DNA of 64,000 nt, taken from assembly GCF_017569205.1 (NCBI RefSeq), contig NZ_CP071870.1:744001-808000 (forward strand), written 5' to 3'. The stretch is from Propioniciclava sp. MC1595. GTDB lineage: Bacteria > Actinomycetota > Actinomycetes > Propionibacteriales > Propionibacteriaceae. Made by a program: the position numbers and the translations under genes. The notes under the pieces are model-generated. The model did not search any database. It was not told the DNA's origin and saw only the letters and a program-made list of their open reading frames with translations. Below, piece after piece: positions 24,980 to 32,613 of the stretch; the first letter of the stretch is position 1, and each line of letters opens with the position of its first letter.

Positions 24980-25885
24980 ATGAGCGATCTCAACGCGACG
25001 CGCGAAGCAGCAGCCAGCAAGGTCAGCAAGGCCGGAGGGTTCCCCGAGCAGGAGCAGCAACCGCCCGGCTCCACCACCGCGATGAACCCCGTCCCCGACC
25101 ACGGGGAGGACACGTGGGTGGGCCGCGACCGACTCGTCGGCCTGAAGGCCCTCATCACCGGAGGTGACTCGGGCATCGGCCGAGCGGTCGCGATCGCCTT
25201 CGCCCGTGAGGGGTGCGACGTGGCCCTCAGCTACCTGTCCGAGGAGCAGTCCGACGCCGAGGACGTGGCGCGCCTGGTCGAGGAGGCGGGGCGCCGGTGC
25301 GTCCTGCTGCCGGGCGACCTGCAGGACGAGTCCACCTGCCGACAGGTGGTCGACGAGGCGGCCGAGCAGCTGGGCGGCCTGGACGTGCTCGTGAACAATG
25401 CCGGTCTCCAGTGGGGACGCCGCAACAGCGGGCTGGCGGACCTGGAGACCGAGGAGATGGACCGGGTGTTCCGCACGAACCTGTACGGCCTGTTCTGGGT
25501 GACCCAACAGGCACTCGAGCACCTGGGCGAGGGGGCGAGCATCATCAACGTGAGCTCGATCCAGGCTTACGACCCCTCCACCGCCCTCATCGACTACGCC
25601 GCGACCAAGGCGGCGATCAACAACTTCACCGTCAACCTCGCTGCCGAGGTCGGCCCGAAGGGCATCCGGGTCAACGCCGTCGCCCCGGGGCCTATCTGGA
25701 CACCGCTCCAGCCGGCGACCAAGAAGGGGGAGAGCATGCCGAAGTTCGGCGAGGACACGCCCCTGGGCCGGGCCGGGCAGCCGTCCGAACTGGCGGGCGC
25801 GTTCGTCTACCTCGCCTCGCCGGCCGAGGCGTCGTACGTGTCCGGGACGGTCCTGGGTGTCACGGGCGGCAAGCCGGTCTTCTGA
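24980..25885 (+). CDS. Short-chain dehydrogenase/reductase (YghA/YdaD-like)
   Basis: A 301-residue SDR with the N-terminal extension (~45 residues, KAGGFPEQEQQPPGS...) typical of the YghA/general-stress subgroup. The NAD(P) motif is LITGGDSGIGRAVAIAFARE, then VLVNNAGLQWG, catalytic Ser in IINVSSIQAYDPS, and the Y-x-x-x-K motif YAATKAAINNF. Substrate is unknown; relatives reduce aldehydes or ketones. It is monocistronic, with a strong hairpin terminator at 25895-25927 and a divergent lipoprotein upstream. Confidence 0.92.
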   Translation: MSDLNATREAAASKVSKAGGFPEQEQQPPGSTTAMNPVPDHGEDTWVGRDRLVGLKALITGGDSGIGRAVAIAFAREGCDVALSYLSEEQSDAEDVARLVEEAGRRCVLLPGDLQDESTCRQVVDEAAEQLGGLDVLVNNAGLQWGRRNSGLADLETEEMDRVFRTNLYGLFWVTQQALEHLGEGASIINVSSIQAYDPSTALIDYAATKAAINNFTVNLAAEVGPKGIRVNAVAPGPIWTPLQPATKKGESMPKFGEDTPLGRAGQPSELAGAFVYLASPAEASYVSGTVLGVTGGKPVF

Positions 25886-25894
25886 CCTACCCAC

Positions 25895-25927
25895 GGGGGC
25901 CGTGGCGTCGATGACGCCACGGCCCCC
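25895..25927 (+). terminator. GC-rich hairpin after the SDR gene
   Basis: Perfect 15-bp stem GGGGGCCGTGGCGTC / GACGCCACGGCCCCC with a 3-base GAT loop, starting 10 bases after the stop codon. No T-run follows, common for actinobacterial terminators. Confidence 0.75.
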
Positions 25928-25978
25928 GCACGTCCGGGTCCGGGTTTGCGCGTCGCGGTGTGGGGGTAGACGCTGCTC

Positions 25979-27134
25979 ATGAGAGCCGTCACCTGGCAGG
26001 GGCCGCGCCGCGTCGAGACCCAGGACGTCCCCGACCCTTCACTCGCCGAAGACACCGACGCCATCGTGCAGGTCAGCGCGACTGCGATCTGCGGGTCCGA
26101 CCTGCACCTGTACGAGGTGCTCGCGCCCTACCTGACACGCGGTGACATCCTGGGCCACGAGGCCATGGGGACGGTCGTCGAGGCGGAGGGCGCGGTGACA
26201 CGGGTGCGTCCGGGCGACTGCGTTGTCATCCCCTTCAACATCGCCTGCGGCGCCTGCTGGATGTGCGCGCGGGGGCTTCAGTCGCAGTGCGAGGTGACCC
26301 GGGTCCGAGCGCAGGGCAAGGGAGCCGCGCTGTTCGGCTACACCTCCCTGTACGGGGGTGTGCCCGGAGGCCAGGCCGAGTACGTGCGGGTGCCGCACGC
26401 CGACTACGGGCTGATCCCCGTGCCACAGGGGGGCCCGGACGAGCGCTGGATGTACCTCTCCGACATCCTCCCGACGGCGTGGCAGGCGGCGCGCTACGCC
26501 GACGTCACGCCGGGCGACACGGTGGCTGTCGTCGGGCTCGGGCCGGTGGGTCACCTGGCCGCCCGCTGCGCGTTGCGGCAGGGCGCCGAACGGGTCATCG
26601 GGGTCGACCTGGTGCCGGAGCGCCTCCAGCGGGCCCGCGAGGCGGGCATCGAGGTGGTCGGCGACACGGACGACACCCCCGCAGCGGTGCTCGAGCTGAC
26701 CGGCGGGCGCGGCGCGGACCGCGTCATCGAGGCCGTCGGCATGGAGGCACACGGCGACCCCGTGGTGGCGGGGGTGCTCGGGGTAGTGTCGCGCCTGCCC
26801 AAGCCGGTCTCGGTACCGCTGGCTGAGAACGCGGCGGTGGATCGCCTGTCCGCCCTCCGGGCCGCGTTCGGCTCGGTCCGCCGCGGTGGGACGGTGTCGA
26901 TCGCGGGCGTCTACGGCGGGGCGGTGGACCCGATCAACATGATGCAACTCTTCGACAAGCAGCTCACGCTGCGCATGGGCCAGGCCAACGTCCGCCGCTG
27001 GAGCGACGAACTGCTGCAGATGATCGAGGCGGACGCCGACGACTTCGACACCGAGCACCTCGCCACCCACCGGCTGCCCCCTTGACGAGTCGGCCCAGGG
27101 CTACGACATGTTCCAGCGCAGGACGTCGCGCTGA
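25979..27134 (+). CDS. Zinc-dependent alcohol dehydrogenase, frameshifted near the end
   Basis: MDR-family alcohol dehydrogenase. Catalytic zinc ligands are in AICGSDLHLYEV and LGHEAMGTVVEAEG; structural zinc cysteines are in CGACWMCARGLQSQC; the NAD site is VAVVGLGPVGHLAARCA. It belongs to the glutathione-independent formaldehyde dehydrogenase-like group by layout (YVRVPHAD, DILPTAWQAA). The open frame stops at 27085 after THRLPP, but the next frame continues LDESAQGYDMFQRRTSR to a stop at 27132-27134, the expected C-terminus. One surplus C in the run GCCCCCTTG explains it. The protein may be intact if this is a sequencing error. Confidence 0.85.
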
Positions 27135-27223
27135 CCGGAGAGATCCCCACGGGACGGGCCGGCGGGGGCGTGCCTCAGGCCCCGGCCTCCCCCCGCACGC
27201 CGGTGGACCGCGGCTGACCCGCG

Positions 27224-28081
27224 TCAGGCGCGTCCGGTCAGCAGGCTCCGGTTCAGCTGGCGGGCGGCGTCCGGGATGTCGTCGGGCAGCGAGGTCGCCC
27301 CCCGGACGAGGGCGCCCGACGTACCCCCCACCCACACCGTGACGGACGACTCGGCCATGGCGTCCACCACGAGGGTGGCGGCCGCGGCGTCCGCGGGGGA
27401 GTACACCCCCAGCACGACCGCCCGCGCACGCTGGCCGCGCGCCGTCGTCACCCAGTCCTCCGTGGGCAGGTCCGCGCCCAGGTAGAGCACGTTCGGCCCG
27501 AGCCGGCGCAGGCAGGTGGCGAACGCCAGGAGGGCCAGCTGGTGGCGTGCCCCGGCGGGCAGCCCGACGAGGACGGTCGGTCCGCGGGATTCCCCGGACG
27601 CGTTGCGGAAGGCGGCCGCCACGACGGCCATCAGCCCTTCGGAGGCGAAGTGTTCCTGCGCCACCGTCAGTCGGCCGGACTCCCACGCCTCCCCGAGCAG
27701 CCGCAGTTGTGGGAGGAGCCACCTCGTGACGACCTCCTCGAAGGGCGCCGCGCCGAACGCCGCGTCGATCGTCTCGCGCAGCGCAGCGGGGTCGAGGGAC
27801 GCCGCGGCCGCGACGAGGTCGGGGGTGCCGGCGTCCAGCGGGGCCGCCCGCGCGGGCTCGGGCGGCCGGTAGTCGGCCAGGCTCGCGGCGGCCTGGGCCG
27901 GCCGCATCCCGCCCCGGACGCGCGCGGCCATCTCGCGGAGCATCGCGATCTGCGCGGCGTCGTACAGCCGGTAGCCGCCCTCGGTGCGCCGCGGCGCGAT
28001 GATGCCGTACCGCCGCTCCCAGGCACGCAGTGTCGTGCTGGGGATACCGGTGAGGGCCTCCGCCTGGCTGACCGTGTACAA
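27224..28081 (-). CDS. carH: CarH-type B12-dependent photoreceptor repressor
   Basis: A MerR-family regulator with a cobalamin-binding C-terminal half. The N-terminal winged helix is YTVSQAEALTGIPSTTLRAW, then ERRYGIIAPRRTEGGYRLYD. The helical bundle carries the CarH signature W-x9-E-H (WESGRLTVAQEH), where the histidine ligates adenosylcobalamin. The Rossmann-like B12 domain follows (TVLVGLPAGARHQLALLAFA, GPNVLYLGADLPTEDWV). Such proteins repress carotenoid genes in the dark and release DNA when light breaks the Co-C bond. A TTG start at 28081 is proposed because AGGGAGGAG lies 6 bases upstream and the MerR domain begins there; ATG 28120 would add 13 residues. Divergent from idi-crtE. Confidence 0.88.
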   Translation of the reverse strand: MYTVSQAEALTGIPSTTLRAWERRYGIIAPRRTEGGYRLYDAAQIAMLREMAARVRGGMRPAQAAASLADYRPPEPARAAPLDAGTPDLVAAAASLDPAALRETIDAAFGAAPFEEVVTRWLLPQLRLLGEAWESGRLTVAQEHFASEGLMAVVAAAFRNASGESRGPTVLVGLPAGARHQLALLAFATCLRRLGPNVLYLGADLPTEDWVTTARGQRARAVVLGVYSPADAAAATLVVDAMAESSVTVWVGGTSGALVRGATSLPDDIPDAARQLNRSLLTGRA

Positions 28082-28120
28082 GAGCTCCTCCCTTCGCGCG
28101 AGGTGACGCGCAGAGATCAT

Positions 28121-28199
28121 ACAAACATTGGACAATATGTCTTGCGCAGGTGGGCCCTCCCGGCTACCGTTTCGGACACACCTTCGACAAACATTGGAC
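28121..28199 (+). promoter_or_regulatory. Repeated operator between carH and the carotenoid operon
   Basis: The 13-mer ACAAACATTGGAC occurs at 28121-28133 and 28187-28199, both in plus orientation and both followed within ten bases by ATATGT or ATACATGT. The second lies directly against the idi-crtE ATG (28206), the first against carH. MerR/CarH proteins bind such repeats as tetramers, so dark repression of both genes is the likely function. Confidence 0.7.
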
Positions 28200-28205
28200 G
28201 GATAC

Positions 28206-29870
28206 ATGTCGATCCATGCCAACCTTCCTCGCTACGAGGTAACCGCTTCACCCGTCGGCGACGACGTCGTCCTGCTCGACGAGCAGGGGCACCCGGTGGG
28301 GCGCGCAGACCGCCTGCGCGTGCACACGGACGCCACGCCGCTCCACCTCGCCTTCTCCACCTACCTGTTCAACGCCCGCGGGGAGGTGCTCGTGACCCGG
28401 CGCGCGCTCGGCAAGACGACCTGGCCGGGCGTCTGGACGAACTCGGCGTGCGGCCACCCGCGCCCCGGCGAGGACATCGAGGACGCCGCCCGGCGCCGGA
28501 TCCGCGAGGAGCTGGGTCTGGTGGTGGGGCCGCTCATCCCGGTGCTGCCCGACTTCCGCTACCGGGCCACGGACGCCTCGGGCATCGTCGAGAACGAGAT
28601 GTGCCCCGTGTTCGCCGGGTTCGTCGCCGATGAGGACCCGCGTCCGGACCCGGCTGAGGTGGCCGACTGGGCCTGGGTGCCCTGGGAGGGCCTGGCCACC
28701 GCCATCGCCGCGACACCCCGGGTGTACAGCCCCTGGGCGGCCCTCCAGGTGCCGCAGCTGGTGGCGGCGCTGGCGTCCGGCGTGACACCCGGGCGCCAGC
28801 CGGGGCCCGACCCGGACGCGGTGCGCCGCGACGTCGACGCGCTGCTGGAGGAGGAGTTGACGGCGCTGGCCGCCGACTGGCAGGAGTTCTCCGCCGGCCT
28901 CGGCGTCGACGTGCTGCCCGAGGACCTGCCCGGGTGGCTGCGCGGCCTGCTGGTCGGGCGCGGCAAGCGCGTCCGCACCACCATGGCGTACTGGGGCTTC
29001 ATCGCCGCCGGCGGCCTCCACGGGGAGGCCGGGTACCAGCACATGGTCCGGGCCGCAGCGGCGGTGGAACTGCTCCACCTGTTCGCCCTCGTCCACGACG
29101 ACGTCATGGACGAGTCCGACCAGCGGCGGGGGCGCCCCTCGGCGCACGTCGAGGCGACCCGCTGGCACGAGCAGGCCGGGGCGCACGGCGATGGAGTGGT
29201 GTTCGGCCGCAACCTGGCGATCCTGCTCGGTGACCTGGCCCACACCCTCGCCGACGGGCTGGTGGACGGGCTGCCCCCCGCGATGCGCGCCGCCTGGCAC
29301 GAGCTCTCGGTGGAACTGATCGCCGGACAGCGCGCCGACCTGACGGGCGCGGCCGCCGGACGCCCCGACCGTCGACACGCCGAACACGTCGCCCGCACCA
29401 AGTCCGGGCGCTACACGGTGACCCGGCCCCTGCAACTGGGGGCCGCGGCCGCTCGGGCCCCGCAGCACGTCGTCGACGCCCTCATGGCATGCGGCGACCA
29501 CCTCGGCATGGCCTTCGCGCTCCGCGACGACCACCTCGGCGTCTGGGGCGACCCCTCCCGTACGGGCAAGCCCGACAGCGACGACCTGTACGAGGGCAAG
29601 GCGACCGTGCTGCTGTCGCTGGCCCGCGAGCACCTGACGGGCGATGCCGCCGACCTGCTGGCACGGGTCGGAACGCCGGACTTCCGGCGCGACGACGTCC
29701 CCGCGCTCGCCGAGGCGCTCCGCGCGTCCGGTGTCGACGCGATGCTCGAACAGCTGATCGCCGACGAGGTCAGCCAGGGGCTGGCCTGCCTCGAACGGGC
29801 GCCGCTCGCCAAGCCTGGGGTCACCGGACTCAGCGAGGCCGCCCGCACCCTCGCCTGGCGGATGGCGTGA
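28206..29870 (+). CDS. Fused IPP isomerase - polyprenyl (GGPP) synthase
   Basis: A 554-residue two-domain enzyme. Residues ~1-180 are type I isopentenyl-diphosphate isomerase (Nudix): FSTYLFNARGEVLVTRRALG, the catalytic Cys in WTNSACGHPRPGED, and REELGLV then VENEMCPVFAG. Residues ~200-554 are a trans-prenyltransferase: GRGKRVRTTMAYWGF, first aspartate motif LVHDDVMDESDQRRGRPSAH, and second motif FALRDDHLGVWGDP. Together they would convert IPP to DMAPP and condense them to GGPP, feeding phytoene synthase. ATG 28206 is chosen because isomerase homology begins there and the operator ends just before. The stop overlaps crtI (GTGA). Both active sites look intact. Confidence 0.92.
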   Translation: MSIHANLPRYEVTASPVGDDVVLLDEQGHPVGRADRLRVHTDATPLHLAFSTYLFNARGEVLVTRRALGKTTWPGVWTNSACGHPRPGEDIEDAARRRIREELGLVVGPLIPVLPDFRYRATDASGIVENEMCPVFAGFVADEDPRPDPAEVADWAWVPWEGLATAIAATPRVYSPWAALQVPQLVAALASGVTPGRQPGPDPDAVRRDVDALLEEELTALAADWQEFSAGLGVDVLPEDLPGWLRGLLVGRGKRVRTTMAYWGFIAAGGLHGEAGYQHMVRAAAAVELLHLFALVHDDVMDESDQRRGRPSAHVEATRWHEQAGAHGDGVVFGRNLAILLGDLAHTLADGLVDGLPPAMRAAWHELSVELIAGQRADLTGAAAGRPDRRHAEHVARTKSGRYTVTRPLQLGAAAARAPQHVVDALMACGDHLGMAFALRDDHLGVWGDPSRTGKPDSDDLYEGKATVLLSLAREHLTGDAADLLARVGTPDFRRDDVPALAEALRASGVDAMLEQLIADEVSQGLACLERAPLAKPGVTGLSEAARTLAWRMA

Positions 29871-31360
29871 GCGCCGCGGCGCGCCGCGGCGACCACGTCA
29901 TCGTCGTCGGCGCGGGGTTGTCCGGTCTCGCCGCCGCCCTGCACCTCGCCGGCGCGGGCCATCGCGTCACGATCGTGGAGCGCGAGTCGTTCCCCGGCGG
30001 GCGCAACGGCATCCTCGAGCGCGACGGGTTCCGCTTCGACACCGGCCCCGTCGTCTTCACGATGGTCCCCCTGCTGGAGGAGGCGTTCCGGGCCGTCGGC
30101 CGCACCGTGGGCGACTACGTCACCCTGAAGCTGCTCGACCCGGCGTACCACGCCTTCTTCGCCGACGGGTCGCGCCTGCTCGTCCGCCCCGGCTACGAGA
30201 GGATGCGCGAGGTCATCGAGGTGGAGAGCGGCCCGAAGGACGCCCGCGCGTTCGACGACTTCGTGGTCTGGCTGCGCCGCCTCAACGACGTCGAGTTGCC
30301 CCACTTCATCGACGCCAACTTCAACTCCCCGCTGGGCCTGTTCCGCTCGCCCACCGCCGCCTTGGACCTGCTGCGCCTGGGGGGCTTCAAGCGTCTCGGA
30401 CCCGAGGTCGCACGCAGGTTCTCCGACGAGCGCCTGCACCGCGTCTTCAGCTTCCAGGCCATGTACGCCGGTCTCGCTCCCGAGCAGGCGCTGGCGCTGT
30501 ACGCGGTCATCACCTACATGGACTCCATCGAGGGCGTCTGGTTCCCCGAGGGCGGCATGCACGCCGTACCGGTCGCGATGGCCCGGGCGGCCCAGGACGC
30601 CGGGGTGGAGATCCGCTACGACTCCTCGGTCGACCGCGTCTCACGTGCGCCCGGGGGTGCGGCCTCGGGCGTGGTGCTGGAGGGCGGCGAGCGCCTGGCG
30701 GCGGACGCAGTCGTGGTGACCGCCGACCTGCCGGTGGCCTACGAGCGGTTCCTGCCCGGCGTGACCGCGCCCCGGGTGGCCCGCCGCGGCCAGTACTCTC
30801 CGAGTGCCTTGGTGTGGCACCTCGGCGTCAAGGGCGAGCTGCCCGAGGGGACCGGCCACCACAACATCCACTTCGGGAAAGCCTGGTCGCAGGCGTTCAC
30901 CGACTTGATGGAAACCGGCATCCCCATGCGGGACCCCTCTCGGTACGTCGCCGTCCCGTCCGTGAACGCGCCGGAGGTCGCCCCGGAGGGCGCGCACACG
31001 CTGTACTCGCTCGAGCCGGTGCCGAACCTCCATGTCGGACGCCTCGACTGGACCCGCGAGGGCCCCCGGCTGCGCGACCGGATGCTCACGTTCCTCGACT
31101 CGTTCGGGTATCCCACCGACATCGTCGCCGAGGAGCTCGTGACGCCGGCCGACTGGCAGGCCCAGGGCATGGCGGCCGGCACGCCGTTCGCCCTGGCCCA
31201 CACGCTGATGCAGTCGGGGCCCTTCCGGCCCCGCAACGTGGACAAGCGGGTGCCGGGCCTGTTCTTCGCCGGCTCCGGCACGACGCCGGGCGTCGGCATC
31301 CCCATGGTGCTGATCTCGGGAAAGCTCGCCGCCCAGCGCGTCCAGGAGATGGCCCGATGA
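29867..31360 (+). CDS. crtI: Phytoene desaturase
   Basis: A 497-residue FAD enzyme that desaturates phytoene towards lycopene. The N-terminal dinucleotide site is HVIVVGAGLSGLAAALHLAG with ERESFPGGRNG; it continues through DTGPVVFTMV and SFQAMYAGLAPEQALALYAV, and the C-terminal CrtI signature is VPGLFFAGSGTTPGVGIPMV. Starts with GTG 29867, overlapping the fused isomerase-synthase by four bases (GTGA), so translation is coupled. It acts on the inner face of the membrane. Whether it stops at lycopene or an intermediate cannot be judged. Confidence 0.94.
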   Translation: MSAAARRGDHVIVVGAGLSGLAAALHLAGAGHRVTIVERESFPGGRNGILERDGFRFDTGPVVFTMVPLLEEAFRAVGRTVGDYVTLKLLDPAYHAFFADGSRLLVRPGYERMREVIEVESGPKDARAFDDFVVWLRRLNDVELPHFIDANFNSPLGLFRSPTAALDLLRLGGFKRLGPEVARRFSDERLHRVFSFQAMYAGLAPEQALALYAVITYMDSIEGVWFPEGGMHAVPVAMARAAQDAGVEIRYDSSVDRVSRAPGGAASGVVLEGGERLAADAVVVTADLPVAYERFLPGVTAPRVARRGQYSPSALVWHLGVKGELPEGTGHHNIHFGKAWSQAFTDLMETGIPMRDPSRYVAVPSVNAPEVAPEGAHTLYSLEPVPNLHVGRLDWTREGPRLRDRMLTFLDSFGYPTDIVAEELVTPADWQAQGMAAGTPFALAHTLMQSGPFRPRNVDKRVPGLFFAGSGTTPGVGIPMVLISGKLAAQRVQEMAR

Positions 31361-32256
31361 CCGACCTGGCCGCCGGGTACCGGCGCTGCGCGGAACTGAC
31401 CCGGCAGTACGGCACCACCTACTACTGGGGTGCCCGCCTGCTGCCCCCCGCCCAGCGCCGCGACGTGTTCACCGTGTACGCCCTGTGCCGGCTCGCCGAC
31501 GACATCGTCGACGAGCCGGACCGCGTCGACCTGGCGGTGCCCCAGGGTGGGACGCCGCGGGAGCGGCTGGCCGCGTTCCGGGCGATGTTCTTCCGGGCGC
31601 TGGAGGCAGGATCGGACGAGCCCGTGATGGCCGCCATCGTCGACAGCATCCGCCGGCGCGGCACCGACCCGGAGTGCTTCGAGCGCTTCTTCGACGCCAT
31701 GGCGTCCGACCTGGATCGTGACGCCTGGTCGACCTGGGAGGAGCTGCGGGACGGGTACATGGAAGGCTCCGCGGCCGTGATCGGGGAGATGATGCTCCCG
31801 GTTCTGGAGCCCTACTCGCCCGAGGCGAAGGAGTCGGCCCGGGCGCTGGGCAACGCGTTCCAGCTCACCAACTTCCTGCGCGACGTCGCCGAGGACCTCG
31901 ACCGCGGGCGGGTCTACCTGCCCCAGGAGGACCTCGCGCGTCACGGCGCCGACCCCTGGCTCCGGACCGTCACGCCCGAGTGGCGAGTCATGATGGCCGA
32001 GCAGGTCGCCCGCGCGCGGGAGCTCTACGCCCAGGGCCAGGAGGGCCTGGCGCTGCTCCCGCCGGCCTCGCGGCGCTGCGTCGGGACGGCGCTGGTGCTC
32101 TACAGCCGGATCCTCGACCGGATCGAGGCCGCCGACTACGACGTGTTCTCCGGGCGCCTGCGCGTCCCGGACGCCGAGAAGCTCGCCGTCATGCTGCGCT
32201 CGGTCGCGCTCGGCGTCCCGCACGTCGACTTCGGACGAGCCGGCGCGGCCGCCTGA
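31357..32256 (+). CDS. crtB: Phytoene synthase
   Basis: A 299-residue head-to-head prenyltransferase joining two GGPP. The first aspartate-rich motif is ALCRLADDIVDE (~residues 42-53), the second LTNFLRDVAEDLDRGRVYLP (~168). The GYMEGSAAVIGEMM segment is typical. ATG 31357 overlaps the crtI stop (ATGA). The three genes make lycopene-type carotenoid; no cyclase, elongase or hydroxylase gene follows, although the sequence after the stop may hold the tail of a lost convergent gene. Confidence 0.94.
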   Translation: MTDLAAGYRRCAELTRQYGTTYYWGARLLPPAQRRDVFTVYALCRLADDIVDEPDRVDLAVPQGGTPRERLAAFRAMFFRALEAGSDEPVMAAIVDSIRRRGTDPECFERFFDAMASDLDRDAWSTWEELRDGYMEGSAAVIGEMMLPVLEPYSPEAKESARALGNAFQLTNFLRDVAEDLDRGRVYLPQEDLARHGADPWLRTVTPEWRVMMAEQVARARELYAQGQEGLALLPPASRRCVGTALVLYSRILDRIEAADYDVFSGRLRVPDAEKLAVMLRSVALGVPHVDFGRAGAAA

Positions 32257-32290
32257 CCCTCAGCGGGCCAGCAGGCCACGCACCGGGCCG

Positions 32291-32551
32291 ATGAGCGACG
32301 CCTACGACATCGGTTGGACGCGCACATCCAGGTGTGTGCTCGAGCGATGGCCCGAGAAGGTGGCAACCGCCGCGGTGGAGTTTGTCTACGGCCCGCTGGC
32401 CGAGAGTCCTCACCGGGTGGGCAAGCCATTGCGGTTCGAGTTGGAAGGGCTCCACTCGGCCCGGCGAGGTGACTACCGCATCCTCTACCGGATCGACGAC
32501 GAGCAGGTGGTCATCGTTGCCATCGAGCACCGCGCCGACGTCCACAAGTAG
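32291..32551 (+). CDS. relE: RelE-family toxin without a visible antitoxin
   Basis: An 86-residue RelE/ParE-fold protein: YDIGWTRTSRCVLERWPEKV, EFVYGPLAESPHRVGKPLRF, and the C-terminal core GLHSARRGDYRILYRIDDEQ then IEHRADVHK. The arginines of the RRGDYRILYR strand, used for ribosome-dependent mRNA cleavage in RelE toxins, are present. In most pairs the antitoxin overlaps upstream; here only 34 bases separate it from crtB and they contain no antitoxin. Either the antitoxin was deleted or it acts in trans. ATG 32291 has no clear ribosome site. Confidence 0.85.
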   Translation: MSDAYDIGWTRTSRCVLERWPEKVATAAVEFVYGPLAESPHRVGKPLRFELEGLHSARRGDYRILYRIDDEQVVIVAIEHRADVHK

Positions 32552-32613
32552 CCGCGGGTGAACGGGGGGGCCCCGAACGCGCAGTGTCTGACCGCCTCGC
32601 TACCCTGTGCCTC

